64,000 nucleotides of DNA from Mesorhizobium ventifaucium (GCF_935822925.1 NZ_CAKXZS010000030.1:121553-185552), one strand, 5' to 3'; shown: positions 16,952-25,577, counted from the first letter of the stretch. The notes: generated by a model from the sequence alone, not told the origin. A program made the numbers and translations.

Positions 16952-18331
16952 TCAGAGGTTCGCAAACACGCTCTTCACCGCATCGGTCGTCTTCGACACG
17001 ACGATATCGGCCTCTTCGCGCGTCAGGCAGAGCGGTGGCGCGAAGCCCAGAATGTCGCCCTGCGGCATGGCCCGGCCGATGACGCCGCGCTCGGCAAGAG
17101 CGGTCGCGACCTGCGGCCCGATTTTTTGCGAGGCATCGAAGAACACGCGGTCGTCCCGGTCAGCGACGAACTCGATTGCCGCCAGCATGCCGTCGCCGCG
17201 CACCTCGCCGACATTTTTGTGGCCGCTGACGGCTTTCGCCAGTTCGGCGCGGAAGTAGGCGCCGGTTTCGCCAGCATTGGTCACCAGGTCCATCTCGTCG
17301 ATCAGTTCCAGGTTGGCGACGCCGGCGGCGACGCAGATCGGATGCGCCGAATAGGTCCAGCCATGGCCTATGCTGCCGAGCTTGTCGGAACCCTGCACCA
17401 GCACCTGCCAGACCTTGTCCGCGACGATGACGCCCGACAGCGGCGCATAGGCCGAGGTCAGGCCCTTGGCGATGGTGATCAGGTCGGGCTTGATGCCGTA
17501 ATGGTCGGAGCCGAACATCGTGCCCAGCCGGCCAAAGCCGGTGACCACTTCGTCGGCGACCAGCAGCACATCATATTTCTTCAGCACCGCCTGGATCTTT
17601 TCCCAGTAGAGAGCGGGCGGCGGCACGATGCCGCCGGTGCCGAGGATCGGCTCACCGATGAAGGCGGCGACCGTGTCCGGGCCCTCAGCCAGGATCATCT
17701 CCTCCAGCTTGTCGGCGCAGTGTTGGGAAAACTGCTCCTCGCTCAGCGAGCGGTCGGCGCGGCGGAAATAGTAGGGCGCCTCAGTGTGCAGGATCGGCGC
17801 ACGCGGCAGGTCGAAGGCGTTGTGGAACAGGTCGAGCCCGGTCAGCGATCCGGTCATGACGCCGGAGCCGTGATAGCCGCGCCAGCGCGAGATGATCGTC
17901 TTCTTCTCGGGACGGCCGAGCACGTTGTTGTAGTACCAGATCAGCTTGATGTTGGTTTCGTTGGCGTCGGAACCGGAGAGGCCGAAATAGACCCTCGACA
18001 TGCCTTGCGGCGCCCGATCGATGATCATCTTGGAAAGCGTGATCGACGCCTCGGTGCCGTGGCCGACATAGGCATGATAATAGGCGAGGTTCCTGGCCTG
18101 TGCGGCGATGGCGTCTGATATCTTCTGGCGGCCATAGCCGACATTGACGCAATAAAGGCCGGCAAAGGCATCGATGCTCTTGCGGCCGTTATTGTCCCAG
18201 ATGGTGACGCCTTCGCCGCCGGCGATGATGCGGGTTGGCGATTCACCCCGTGCATGCGTGCCCATATGGGTCGAGGGATGGAAGAAGTGATCGCGGTCCC
18301 AGGCGGCGAGTTCGTTGGACTGGTCGAGCAT
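16952..18331 (-). CDS. Class III aminotransferase, likely diaminobutyrate transaminase of ectoine catabolism (DoeD/Atf-like)
   Basis: The 459 aa product has the class III pattern: FGLSGSDANETNIKLIWYYN, RGYHGSGVMTGSLTG, ADEVVTGFGRLGTMFG, the PLP Lys at residue 289 in TIAKGLTSAY, and the GHGWTYSAHP segment. In known ectoine clusters a transaminase of this class converts L-2,4-diaminobutyrate to aspartate semialdehyde. Here it sits in one direction with a semialdehyde dehydrogenase and an AsnC regulator, next to the eut operon, which fits that role. A GABA or taurine transaminase remains possible. A 147-bp palindrome separates it from the upstream dehydrogenase. Confidence 0.85.
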   Translation of the reverse strand: MLDQSNELAAWDRDHFFHPSTHMGTHARGESPTRIIAGGEGVTIWDNNGRKSIDAFAGLYCVNVGYGRQKISDAIAAQARNLAYYHAYVGHGTEASITLSKMIIDRAPQGMSRVYFGLSGSDANETNIKLIWYYNNVLGRPEKKTIISRWRGYHGSGVMTGSLTGLDLFHNAFDLPRAPILHTEAPYYFRRADRSLSEEQFSQHCADKLEEMILAEGPDTVAAFIGEPILGTGGIVPPPALYWEKIQAVLKKYDVLLVADEVVTGFGRLGTMFGSDHYGIKPDLITIAKGLTSAYAPLSGVIVADKVWQVLVQGSDKLGSIGHGWTYSAHPICVAAGVANLELIDEMDLVTNAGETGAYFRAELAKAVSGHKNVGEVRGDGMLAAIEFVADRDDRVFFDASQKIGPQVATALAERGVIGRAMPQGDILGFAPPLCLTREEADIVVSKTTDAVKSVFANL

Positions 18332-18370
18332 TTTATTGACTCCTTAGAGAAAGATGGTCCCGACACGGCC

Positions 18371-18517
18371 TAAGGTGCGTCGAGATTCAGGTCAGGCCGA
18401 GTCGAAAATGGTGGCTTCCGAGAACCGGAGCGGAGCGTACTTTTTCGTACGTGAGCACCGGAAGCGCAGGACGCCGCCATTTGCAGACCGGCATCACCTG
18501 AATGTCGATACACCTTA
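18371..18517. repeat. 147-bp imperfect palindrome (MITE/RIME-like) supplying the dehydrogenase stop codon
   Basis: The two ends are inverted copies of about 45 bp (TAAGGTG...TTCAGGT... on the left, ...ACCTGAA...CACCTTA on the right), and the centre has GGAGCGGAGCGTAC and GTACGTGAGCACCGGAAG arms. The right end contains the TAA of the upstream minus-strand dehydrogenase. It fills most of the space between the dehydrogenase and the aminotransferase, so the two would be joined by a strongly folded mRNA segment. Confidence 0.8.
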
Positions 18518-20008
18518 CGCCACGTCCAGGCACAGATATCTGAGATCGGTAAAGGCTTCGAACCCGTGGCGCGAGCCTTCGCGGCCGATGCCGGACTGTT
18601 TGACGCCGCCGAACGGGATCGGCGCGCCGGTGATCTTCACGCGGTTGATGGCGACCATACCGTAGTCGAGCGCGCGGCCCATGCGCAATTGGCGGCCGCC
18701 GTTCTCGGTGGCGACATAGGCGACGAGGCCGTATTCGGTGGCGTTGGCGCGGGCGATGACCTTGTCTTCGCTGTCGAAGGGCGTCACCGCGGCGACCGGA
18801 CCAAAAGTTTCCTCGCGCATAATCAGCGCGTCGTCGGTGACATCGGCCAGCAGGGTCGGCCGGTAGAACAGCGGCCCGGCCGGATGTCTGCCGCCGCCGG
18901 TTAGGCAGCGCGCGCCACGGGCTAGCGCATCGGCAACCTGCTCCTCGACCTTCTTGACGCCGCGCTCGTGCATCAACGGCCCGATGTCGGTGTCATCGGC
19001 CAGGCCATTGCCTGTCCGCAACCCCTCGATGCGCCTGGCGAAGGCGGCGCAGAAACGATCATAAATCGGACGCTGGACATAGATGCGGTTGGCGGCAAGG
19101 CAATCCTGGCCGGACGTGGCGAATTTGGCATCGATGGCGATGGTCACAGCCTTGTCGAGATCGGCGTCGGCAAAGACGATCAGCGGCGCATGACCGCCAA
19201 GCTCCATCACCAGCCGCTTCATCGTCGGCGCACTTTGCGCGGCGATCAGTCTGCCGATCTCGGTCGAGCCGGTGAAGCTCATGGCCCGGACGCGAGCGTC
19301 TTCGCACATTCGCCCAACGATGGTCGAAGCCTTGCCGGTGAGAACGTTGAAGACGCCTGCCGGCAGGCCGGCGCGTTCGCCGAGCTCGGCCAGCGCCAGT
19401 GCCGACAGCGGCGTTTCCGACGAAGGGTGCGCCACGATCGTGCAGCCGGCGGCAAGGGCGGCCGCCGCCTTGCGGGTCAGCATGGCCGCGGGAAAATTCC
19501 ACGGGGTGACAACGCCGACGACGCCGAGCGGTTCGCGCCGCACCATCATCTCGGCGTTTGGCAAGTGGCTGGTGACGCTTTCGGCGTTGAGGCGTTTTGC
19601 CTCCTCGGCATACCACTCGACGAAGGAGGCGGCGTAGTCGATCTCGCCAAGCGCTTCCCTAAGCGGCTTGCCCTGTTCGAGCGTCATCAGCAGCGTCAGA
19701 TCATCTTTGGCGGCGATGATCAGATCGAACCATTTTCGTAGGATTCTTGCGCGTTCTTGTGGGAGAGCCGCGCGCCAGGCGGGAAAGGCACGCGACGCAG
19801 CGTCGATCGCCTTGCTGGTCTGCCTGCTGTCGAGCCCGGCAACCCAGGCAACAGTGGCGCCCGTGGCAGGGTCGGTCACTTCAAAACTCTCGGCCGCCTC
19901 ACTCGCCGTCCAGTGGCCGTCGACATAGGCGAGTTCGCGCAGCAGCCGGCGGTCGGCGAGCCGGTCAAGCGCTTCGTGGCGGTGTGGGCGGGCAAAATGC
20001 GCGGACAT
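18515..20008 (-). CDS. NAD(P)-dependent semialdehyde dehydrogenase (succinate/aspartate semialdehyde type, DoeC/Ssd-like)
   Basis: The 497 aa product is a typical aldehyde dehydrogenase. GVVTPWNFPAAMLTRKAAAA binds cofactor, SFTGSTEIGRLI is the Rossmann glycine turn, MELGGHAPLIVFADADLD carries the general-base Glu, and SGQDCLAANRIYV carries the nucleophilic Cys. The closest style is GabD-type succinate-semialdehyde dehydrogenase. In ectoine degraders the equivalent enzyme oxidises aspartate semialdehyde to aspartate. Gene order (AsnC regulator, dehydrogenase, transaminase) supports this. The stop codon lies in a palindromic element and a second nested palindrome lies upstream. Confidence 0.88.
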   Translation of the reverse strand: MSAHFARPHRHEALDRLADRRLLRELAYVDGHWTASEAAESFEVTDPATGATVAWVAGLDSRQTSKAIDAASRAFPAWRAALPQERARILRKWFDLIIAAKDDLTLLMTLEQGKPLREALGEIDYAASFVEWYAEEAKRLNAESVTSHLPNAEMMVRREPLGVVGVVTPWNFPAAMLTRKAAAALAAGCTIVAHPSSETPLSALALAELGERAGLPAGVFNVLTGKASTIVGRMCEDARVRAMSFTGSTEIGRLIAAQSAPTMKRLVMELGGHAPLIVFADADLDKAVTIAIDAKFATSGQDCLAANRIYVQRPIYDRFCAAFARRIEGLRTGNGLADDTDIGPLMHERGVKKVEEQVADALARGARCLTGGGRHPAGPLFYRPTLLADVTDDALIMREETFGPVAAVTPFDSEDKVIARANATEYGLVAYVATENGGRQLRMGRALDYGMVAINRVKITGAPIPFGGVKQSGIGREGSRHGFEAFTDLRYLCLDVA

Positions 20009-20162
20009 TTTTGAGGTCTCCCGGTTCGCAGTGATACGGAGAGACTATGCGCGCGGCCTGGACAGAGAGGCTGTTTCGGCGCCTACGCGTAGAGAGATTG
20101 TCTCTATTGAGCTGCCGGAACCGACGATCTCTCTAGCGCTACGGCAGGCGGTAGCAAACCGT

Positions 20163-20272
20163 GGAGATTGGCTGAACCTCCTCCAACTTCGTCATCCCCG
20201 GGCGAAGCAGCAGCGAAGCTCCGTCGCGGAGACCCTGGGATGACGAAGCGACAAATGTCTCAGCCAATCTCC
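20163..20272. repeat. Nested inverted repeat between dehydrogenase and AsnC genes
   Basis: An outer 13-bp perfect inverted repeat (GGAGATTGGCTGA / TCAGCCAATCTCC) encloses an inner 16-bp one with one mismatch (CTTCGTCATCCCCGGG / CCCTGGGATGACGAAG). The whole is about 110 bp and non-coding. It may be a small mobile palindrome, and on RNA it would fold as a long two-part stem. Confidence 0.85.
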
Positions 20273-20299
20273 TAGGCGTGCGACCCGGGACCTATGGCC

Positions 20300-20791
20300 T
20301 CACGACGGCGCCGGCAACAGATCCGCCACCGGCAAGGCGACCTCCTCCTTCACCGTCTTGGTGACGATGTAGGTGAAATAGCGGTCGATGCCGATCTCGC
20401 GTTCGAGCAGGGCGTCGACGAGCCGCTGGTAGGCGTCGATGTCGCGCGCCATCACTTTCAGCAAATAGTCGACGCCGCCGCCCACCGACCAGCAGGCGAC
20501 GATTTCAGGGACGTCGCGGATGACGCGCTCGAAACGGTCGAAATCGGCCTGGCGGTGGCTGGCCAGCGTCACCTCCATCAGTACCGTGGCGACCGGCGCG
20601 ACGGCGCGCATTGCAACCTTGGCGTGATAGCCGGAGACGATGCCGGCCTTTTCCAGCTTGCGCAACCGCATCCAGCACGGCGTCGGCGACAGACCGACTT
20701 TGTCGGCGAGCGCCAGCTTGGTGATGCGCCCGTCGCGCTGGACCGCGTCGAGGATTTTCAGGTCGATCTGATCCAGTTTCAATGCGGCCAT
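20300..20791 (-). CDS. Lrp/AsnC-family regulator (ectoine-cluster AsnC/DoeX-like)
   Basis: The 163 aa product starts at the ATG at 20791; a longer frame to 20854 adds an unlikely leader. The N-terminus is the AsnC helix-turn-helix (LDQIDLKILDAVQRDGRITK, then LADKVGLSPTPCWMRLRKLE). The C-terminal RAM ligand domain follows (VTLASHRQADFDRFERVI, CWSVGGGVDYLLKVMARD). In ectoine clusters an AsnC protein accompanies EnuR and helps induce the operon. It is divergent from the EnuR gene with an 85-bp shared control region, and probably leads the dehydrogenase-transaminase-alcohol dehydrogenase transcript downstream, about 290 bp away. Confidence 0.85.
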   Translation of the reverse strand: MAALKLDQIDLKILDAVQRDGRITKLALADKVGLSPTPCWMRLRKLEKAGIVSGYHAKVAMRAVAPVATVLMEVTLASHRQADFDRFERVIRDVPEIVACWSVGGGVDYLLKVMARDIDAYQRLVDALLEREIGIDRYFTYIVTKTVKEEVALPVADLLPAPS

Positions 20792-20840
20792 GAGCGTCCA
20801 CTTTTTTTCGTCGGCGACACCATGACGGCGCATTATTTCG

Positions 20841-20882
20841 ATTGTCAATTGCACTGATTTCGATCTCTAATATGTCATGACA
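20841..20882. promoter_or_regulatory. Putative EnuR/AsnC control region
   Basis: The divergent gap contains ATTGTCAATT at 20841 and the 10-bp palindrome TGTCATGACA at 20873, the latter overlapping the EnuR start. The same word reappears in the ehuA leader. MocR-type regulators bind direct repeats; the assignment as operator is inferred from recurrence only. Confidence 0.4.
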
Positions 20883-22262
20883 TTGTGGCGTCCAGATCCC
20901 GCGCTTATCCGGCGGCCGGCCTATCAATCGCTCGCCGACCAGTTCGCGCGCGCCATTCATGATGGGCGGCTGGCCAACGGCGCGCGGCTGCCGACGCATC
21001 GCCGGCTGGCCGACGATTTGAAGCTTTCGGTGCAGACAGTCAGCCGCGCCTATGAGGAACTGATCCGCCGGGGCCTGGTCTCCGGCGAGATCGGCCGCGG
21101 CAGCTTCGTGCAGACGCAGCGCCGCGAGCCGGAGCCGCCCTATCTGCCGGAACGCCTTGGCGAGGTCATCGACCTGTCGATCCTGAAGCCGGTCTGTGAG
21201 CCGATGCATCTGGAGCGGCTGAAGCAGGCGCTGGGCTGGCTCGCCGAGAACCTGCCGTCGACCTCGGCGCTGTCGTTCCGGCCGAACATGGTGTTCCCGC
21301 GCCACCGTGCGGTGGCGGTCGAATGGCTGCGGCTGTGCGGTCTCGATGTTTCGGCGCAGAATGTCAGCCTGACCAACGGCGCCACGGCCGGGATGACGGT
21401 GGCGCTGATGAGCGTGGCGCCTCCCGGTTCGACCGTCGCCACCGAGGCGATCGGCCATCACACGCTGATCCCGCTGGCGCGCTATCTCGGCTTCAACCTC
21501 GAGGGCCTGCCGATCGACGACAACGGCCTGATCCCGGAGGCGCTCGACGAGGCGTGCCGGCTTTCCGACATCCGCGCCGTGTTCGTGCAGCCCTCGGTGA
21601 TCAACCCGACTGCAACATTGATGAATGCCGCGCGGCGCGAGCAGATCGCTGCGGTGGCGCGCAGGCACGACATCGCCATCATCGAGAACGATGTGCTCGG
21701 GCCGCTGGTCGAAGACCGGCCGCCGCCGGTCGCCGCCTTCGCGCCCGAGCGCACGCTCTACGTCACCTCCTTCACCAAGATCGTGGTGCCAGGCCTGCGC
21801 ATCGGTTATCTCGCGGCGCCCGACCGCTATGTCGCTGCCGTCGCCAATCGGCATCTCGTCTCCAACTGGATGGCGACGCCGATGGTGGCTGAGATTGCGA
21901 CAAAATGGGTGACCGACGGCACGGCAATGGAACTCGTAAGCTGGCAACGGTCGGCGCTGCGGCGGCGGCAGGAGATTGCCGCCCAGGTGCTTGCCGGGGT
22001 CGACTACCGCGTCCATCGCGACGGACTGCATCTGTGGCTGCAGCTGCCCGGCGACCGCGCCGAGGAGGGCTTCGTCTCGCAGGCCCGCCTGCAGGCCGTG
22101 GCGATCGCACCAGGCACATCGTTCCGCATCTCGGCGGCGCCCTGGCAGCCAGCGGTTCGGATCTCGCTGGGCTCGACCACCGAGGCGGAACTGCGCGCCG
22201 GCCTCAGCGTTGTGACCAAACTTCTGCTCGGCGATCCGGAGCATCTCCTGCTGGCGATCTAG
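20877..22262 (+). CDS. enuR: MocR/GabR-type PLP-dependent transcription regulator EnuR
   Basis: The 461 aa fusion has an N-terminal GntR winged helix (ARAIHDGRLANGARLPTHRR, LSVQTVSRAYEELIRRGLV) and a C-terminal aminotransferase-fold domain. The PLP-binding Lys is residue 301 in TSFTKIVVPGLRIGYL, matching the Lys known to bind PLP in Ruegeria EnuR. EnuR represses the ectoine uptake and catabolism genes and is released when its PLP reacts with pathway intermediates (N-acetyl-diaminobutyrate or diaminobutyrate). Position directly upstream of ehuABCD-eutABCDE makes the assignment strong. It may autoregulate through the TGTCATGACA palindrome at its own start. Confidence 0.9.
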   Translation: MTLWRPDPALIRRPAYQSLADQFARAIHDGRLANGARLPTHRRLADDLKLSVQTVSRAYEELIRRGLVSGEIGRGSFVQTQRREPEPPYLPERLGEVIDLSILKPVCEPMHLERLKQALGWLAENLPSTSALSFRPNMVFPRHRAVAVEWLRLCGLDVSAQNVSLTNGATAGMTVALMSVAPPGSTVATEAIGHHTLIPLARYLGFNLEGLPIDDNGLIPEALDEACRLSDIRAVFVQPSVINPTATLMNAARREQIAAVARRHDIAIIENDVLGPLVEDRPPPVAAFAPERTLYVTSFTKIVVPGLRIGYLAAPDRYVAAVANRHLVSNWMATPMVAEIATKWVTDGTAMELVSWQRSALRRRQEIAAQVLAGVDYRVHRDGLHLWLQLPGDRAEEGFVSQARLQAVAIAPGTSFRISAAPWQPAVRISLGSTTEAELRAGLSVVTKLLLGDPEHLLLAI

Positions 22263-22297
22263 GCAGACTTTGCCGCGAAATTCTCGGAGCCAGAAAC

Positions 22298-22330
22298 ATT
22301 GTCATGAGGTTATTTTCCTGATTGACATGA
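22298..22330 (+). promoter_or_regulatory. Direct repeats and possible promoter before ehuA
   Basis: Two copies of ATTG(T/A)CATGA lie at 22298-22307 and 22321-22330, 23 bp apart, about two helical turns. The second includes TTGACA, a good -35 box. The word resembles the palindrome at the enuR start, so these are candidate EnuR operators over the ehu-eut promoter. Confidence 0.5.
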
Positions 22331-22383
22331 TTTGGCGCGTTCCGCATCGTTGAAGGCATCAGCTTCTCAGCACGGGGAATTCA

Positions 22384-23169
22384 TTGTCCGCGCCCATCAT
22401 CAAGATCGATGCCATTTCGAAAAGCTTCGGTACCTTCAAGGTGCTGGACGGCCTGTCGATGCAAGTCATGCCGCGCGAGAAGCTGGCGCTGATCGGCCCA
22501 TCGGGCTCCGGCAAGACGACGATCCTGCGCATCCTGATGACGCTGGAGCGGATCGACAGCGGCCACATCCAGATCGACGGCGAGCAGCTTTACCACATGG
22601 AGCGCAACGGCCAGTTGCTGCCAGCCGACGAACGGCATCTGGCAAGAATGCGCCAGAAGATCGGCATGGTCTTCCAGCTGTTCAACCTGTTTCCGCACAA
22701 GAGCGTCATCGACAATGTCACGCTGGCGCCGATCCTGACCAAGGGCATGCCGCGCGCCGCCGCCGAAAAACGGGCGATGGAACTGCTCGACATGGTCGGC
22801 ATGGCCGACAAGGCGAAAGCGATGCCGGCGCAGCTTTCCGGCGGCCAGAAGCAGCGCGTTGCCATCGCTCGCGCCTTGGCGCTGCAGCCCAGGATCATGC
22901 TGTTCGACGAGGTGACATCGGCGCTCGATCCGGAACTGGTCGAGGAGGTGCTGAACGTGTTGTGGCGGCTCTGCTCCGAGACCGACATGACCATGCTGCT
23001 GGTCACCCACGAAATGGGTTTTGCACATGATTTCGCCGACCGGGTTCTGTTCTTCGACCGCGGCAAGATTGTCGAGGAAGGCAAGCCCGACGAGATTTTC
23101 CGCAACCCCAAGCAGGAGCGTACGCAAGCTTTCCTGAAGAAGATCATCGCGGCCGGACATCGCGTCTGA
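22384..23169 (+). CDS. ehuA: Ectoine/hydroxyectoine ABC transporter ATP-binding protein EhuA
   Basis: The 261 aa ATPase begins at a TTG codon (22384), preceded by GGGGA; no better start exists in frame. Walker A is GPSGSGKTT, the Q-loop is MVFQLFNLFPHK, the signature is LSGGQKQR, Walker B is IMLFDE and the switch is VTHEMGF. It belongs to the polar amino-acid uptake branch and would drive import of ectoines with EhuB, EhuC and EhuD encoded next. The order matches Sinorhizobium ehuABCD-eutABCDE. Expression is expected under EnuR control from the upstream repeats. Confidence 0.92.
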   Translation: MSAPIIKIDAISKSFGTFKVLDGLSMQVMPREKLALIGPSGSGKTTILRILMTLERIDSGHIQIDGEQLYHMERNGQLLPADERHLARMRQKIGMVFQLFNLFPHKSVIDNVTLAPILTKGMPRAAAEKRAMELLDMVGMADKAKAMPAQLSGGQKQRVAIARALALQPRIMLFDEVTSALDPELVEEVLNVLWRLCSETDMTMLLVTHEMGFAHDFADRVLFFDRGKIVEEGKPDEIFRNPKQERTQAFLKKIIAAGHRV

Positions 23170-23241
23170 CCGCCATGCCCAGGGCGGCGAAGCCGTCCCG
23201 TAGAACGACCAAACCAAAAGAGAAACAAGGAGTTGGGAACA

Positions 23242-24093
23242 ATGAAGAAACTTGGCATTCTCGCCGGCGTGGCCGGTGTTGCACTGACCGCAATTCTGGC
23301 CGCTTCGACCGCGGGATCGGCCGATGACAGCAAGCTCGAAGAGCTCAAGGCACAGGGCTTCGCCCGTGTCGCCATCGCCAACGAGCCGCCCTATACGGCG
23401 GTCGCGGCTGACGGCAAGGTTTCGGGTGCGGCGCCCGATGTGGCCCGTGAAATCTTCAAGCGTCTTGGTGTCAACGACATCGTCGCCTCGATCTCGGAAT
23501 ATGGCGCGATGATCCCCGGCCTGCAGGCCGGCCGTTTCGACGTCGTCACCGCCGGCCTGTTCATGAAACCGGAGCGCTGCGCGGCGGTCGCTTATTCGGA
23601 GCCGGTGCTGTGCGACGCCGAGGCTATGCTGGTCAAGAAGGGCAACCCGAAGGGCTTCAAGAGCTATGAGGATGTCGCCAAGGATGCCACCGCGACGATC
23701 GGCGCGCCGGGCGGCGGCACCGAGGAGAAGCTGGCGCTCACTGCCGGCGTCCCGCGTGACCGCGTCATCGTCGTGCCGGACGGCCAGAGCGGCCTGAAGA
23801 TGCTGCAGGACGGCCGCATCGACGCCTATTCGCTGCCGGTGCTGTCGATCAACGATCTGGTCAAGAAGGCCAACGATCCGAACCTCGAAGTCGTCGCCCC
23901 GGTGGTCGGCGCGCCGGTCTATTGCGACGGCGCCGCGTTCAAGAAGGGCGATGAGGCGCTGCGCGACGCCTATGACGTCGAACTGGCCAAGCTCAAGAAG
24001 TCCGGCGAATTTGCCAAGATCATCGAGCCCTACGGTTTCTCGGCAGCGGCAGCGATGTCGACGAGCCGCGACAAGCTCTGCTCGGCAAAGTAG
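23242..24093 (+). CDS. ehuB: Ectoine/hydroxyectoine-binding periplasmic protein EhuB
   Basis: The 283 aa product starts at the ATG at 23242 after AAGGAG. A signal peptide (MKKLGILAGVAGVALTAIL, cleavage after GSA) is followed by a family-3 solute-binding fold: RVAIANEPPYTAVAADG, AGRFDVVTAGLFMKPERC and VGAPVYCDGAAFKKGDEAL. EhuB of Sinorhizobium captures ectoine and hydroxyectoine in the periplasm. Its mRNA is separated from ehuC by a palindromic element that could stabilise the upstream transcript, allowing the binding protein to be made in excess over the permease. Confidence 0.92.
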   Translation: MKKLGILAGVAGVALTAILAASTAGSADDSKLEELKAQGFARVAIANEPPYTAVAADGKVSGAAPDVAREIFKRLGVNDIVASISEYGAMIPGLQAGRFDVVTAGLFMKPERCAAVAYSEPVLCDAEAMLVKKGNPKGFKSYEDVAKDATATIGAPGGGTEEKLALTAGVPRDRVIVVPDGQSGLKMLQDGRIDAYSLPVLSINDLVKKANDPNLEVVAPVVGAPVYCDGAAFKKGDEALRDAYDVELAKLKKSGEFAKIIEPYGFSAAAAMSTSRDKLCSAK

Positions 24094-24105
24094 GCGCCTT
24101 TTTTT

Positions 24106-24203
24106 CCTTCTCCCCGTTCACGGAGAGAAGGTGCTTTGGTTGGTTCGCGCCGCCCCTCATCTGCCTGCCGGCATCTTCTCCCCGTGAATGGGGAGAAGGG
24201 GCC
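24106..24203. repeat. Palindromic intergenic element between ehuB and ehuC
   Basis: Inverted halves (TTCTCCCCGTTCACGG and TTCTCCCCGTGAATGGGGAG, with the CTGCCTGCCGGCATC core) form a long stem inside the operon. It belongs to the same repeat family as the copies at 14853, 26449 and 57384. Confidence 0.85.
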
Positions 24204-24241
24204 AAGACTACAACCGTAAAACGCTGGAAAATTCGAACTTC

Positions 24242-24901
24242 ATGACCCAATGGTCCGGCTATTTCGGCCTGATATTGCAGGGAGCGCTTGTTACCATCGA
24301 GCTGACGCTGATGGGGTCGGTGCTTGCCCTGATCATGGCCTTTCTCGCCGGGCTGGGGCGGCTGTCGCGTTTTTTCGCCATTCGGGCGCTGGCCACCGCC
24401 TATATCGAATTCTTCCGCGGCACCTCGATCTTCGTTCAGCTGTTCTGGGCCTATTTCGTGCTGCCGTTCGTCGGCATTTCGCTGACGCCGCTGCAGGCCG
24501 GCGTGCTGGCGCTTGGCCTCAATGTCGGCGCCTATGGGGCGGAGGTGGTGCGCGGCGCCATTCAGTCGATCGGCCGCGAACAGTACGAGGCCTGCATCGC
24601 GGTCAATCTCGGCCGCTGGCAAGCCATGCGCCATGTCATCCTGCCGCAGGCGCTGCTGGTCATGCTGCCGACCTTCGGCAACAACGCCATCGAATTGCTC
24701 AAGGCCACCGCCGTCGTTTCGCTGATCTCGCTCACCGACCTGACCTTCCAGGCCCAGGTCGTGCGCTCGCAGACCGGCAACACGCTGGTGCCGTTCACCA
24801 CCATTCTCGTTATCTATTTCGCCCTTGCGCTGATCATTTCCTGGGGTGTGCGTTCGCTGGAACGCCGCATGGCGCGCGGCCTCGACGGGGTGCGCGTCTG
24901 A
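24242..24901 (+). CDS. ehuC: Ectoine/hydroxyectoine ABC transporter permease EhuC
   Basis: The 219 aa product is taken from the ATG at 24242 (MTQWSGYFGLI); the frame extends upstream into repeat DNA without a ribosome site. It has five hydrophobic segments and the His/Glu/Gln-type permease pattern YIEFFRGTSIFVQLFWAYF. The EAA cytoplasmic loop reads EQYEACIAVNLGRWQAMRHV, then ILPQALLVMLP. It forms the membrane channel with EhuD in the inner membrane. Confidence 0.9.
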   Translation: MTQWSGYFGLILQGALVTIELTLMGSVLALIMAFLAGLGRLSRFFAIRALATAYIEFFRGTSIFVQLFWAYFVLPFVGISLTPLQAGVLALGLNVGAYGAEVVRGAIQSIGREQYEACIAVNLGRWQAMRHVILPQALLVMLPTFGNNAIELLKATAVVSLISLTDLTFQAQVVRSQTGNTLVPFTTILVIYFALALIISWGVRSLERRMARGLDGVRV

Positions 24902-24917
24902 TGGATCGGGCCTCATA

Positions 24918-25577
24918 ATGGAGTGGGATTGGAATTTCGTCTGGGAGATCATGCCGACCCTGATTGAGGGCGTGAAGATCACCATCCTGGCGACGCTGCT
25001 CGGCTCGGTCCTGGCTGCGATGGTCGGCCTGGCTATCGCGCTGGCGCGGCGCTCGCCGAACAAGGGCTTGTCGCGCAGCGTCGGCTTCCTTGCCGAGTTC
25101 ATCCGCGGCACGCCGCTCTTGGTGCAGCTCTATTTCATCTTCTACGTGCTGCCGGACATCGGTATCCTGCTGCCGCCGCTGGTGGCGGGCGTCATCGGCC
25201 TCGGGCTGCACTACGGCACCTACACGGCCGAGGTCTATCGCGCCGGCATCGACAATGTGCCGCGCGGCCAGTGGGAAGCCGCCAAGGCCTGCAATCTCAA
25301 CGCCAGGCAGACCTGGACCCACATCATCGTGCCGCAGGCTATCCCGCCGATGATCCCGGCGCTTGCCAACTACTTCATCGCCATGTTCAAGGAGACGCCG
25401 CTGCTGTCGGCGATCACCGTGCTGGAACTGATGAACCAGGCCAAGAGCGTCGCCAACACCTACTATCGCTATGTCGAGCCGATGACCTTGGTCGGCGCCT
25501 TCTTCCTCGTCATCAGCCTATTCTCGGTCGTGCTGCTGCGCTGGCTGGAACGCCGCTACGGGCGCATTGAAAAATGA
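24918..25577 (+). CDS. ehuD: Ectoine/hydroxyectoine ABC transporter permease EhuD
   Basis: The 219 aa product from the ATG at 24918 lies 16 bp after ehuC. It shows FIRGTPLLVQLYFIFYVLPD and the EAA loop GQWEAAKACNLNARQTWTHI then VPQAIPPMIPALANYF, with about five membrane helices. It partners EhuC. The next gene, eutA, follows after 55 bp, so import and catabolism are on one transcript. Confidence 0.9.
   Translation: MEWDWNFVWEIMPTLIEGVKITILATLLGSVLAAMVGLAIALARRSPNKGLSRSVGFLAEFIRGTPLLVQLYFIFYVLPDIGILLPPLVAGVIGLGLHYGTYTAEVYRAGIDNVPRGQWEAAKACNLNARQTWTHIIVPQAIPPMIPALANYFIAMFKETPLLSAITVLELMNQAKSVANTYYRYVEPMTLVGAFFLVISLFSVVLLRWLERRYGRIEK

Noticed and set aside
16007..18118. A 703-residue plus-strand open frame
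   Set aside because: It lies antisense to the alcohol dehydrogenase and aminotransferase genes, whose motifs are unmistakable; long antisense frames are expected at this GC content.
20505..22244. A 579-residue minus-strand open frame
   Set aside because: It is antisense to enuR and shows only Arg/His-rich shadow composition.
22384..24093. Considered as a general amino-acid or glutamine importer
   Set aside because: The order with enuR and eutABCDE identifies it as the ectoine importer, although the family alone would not.
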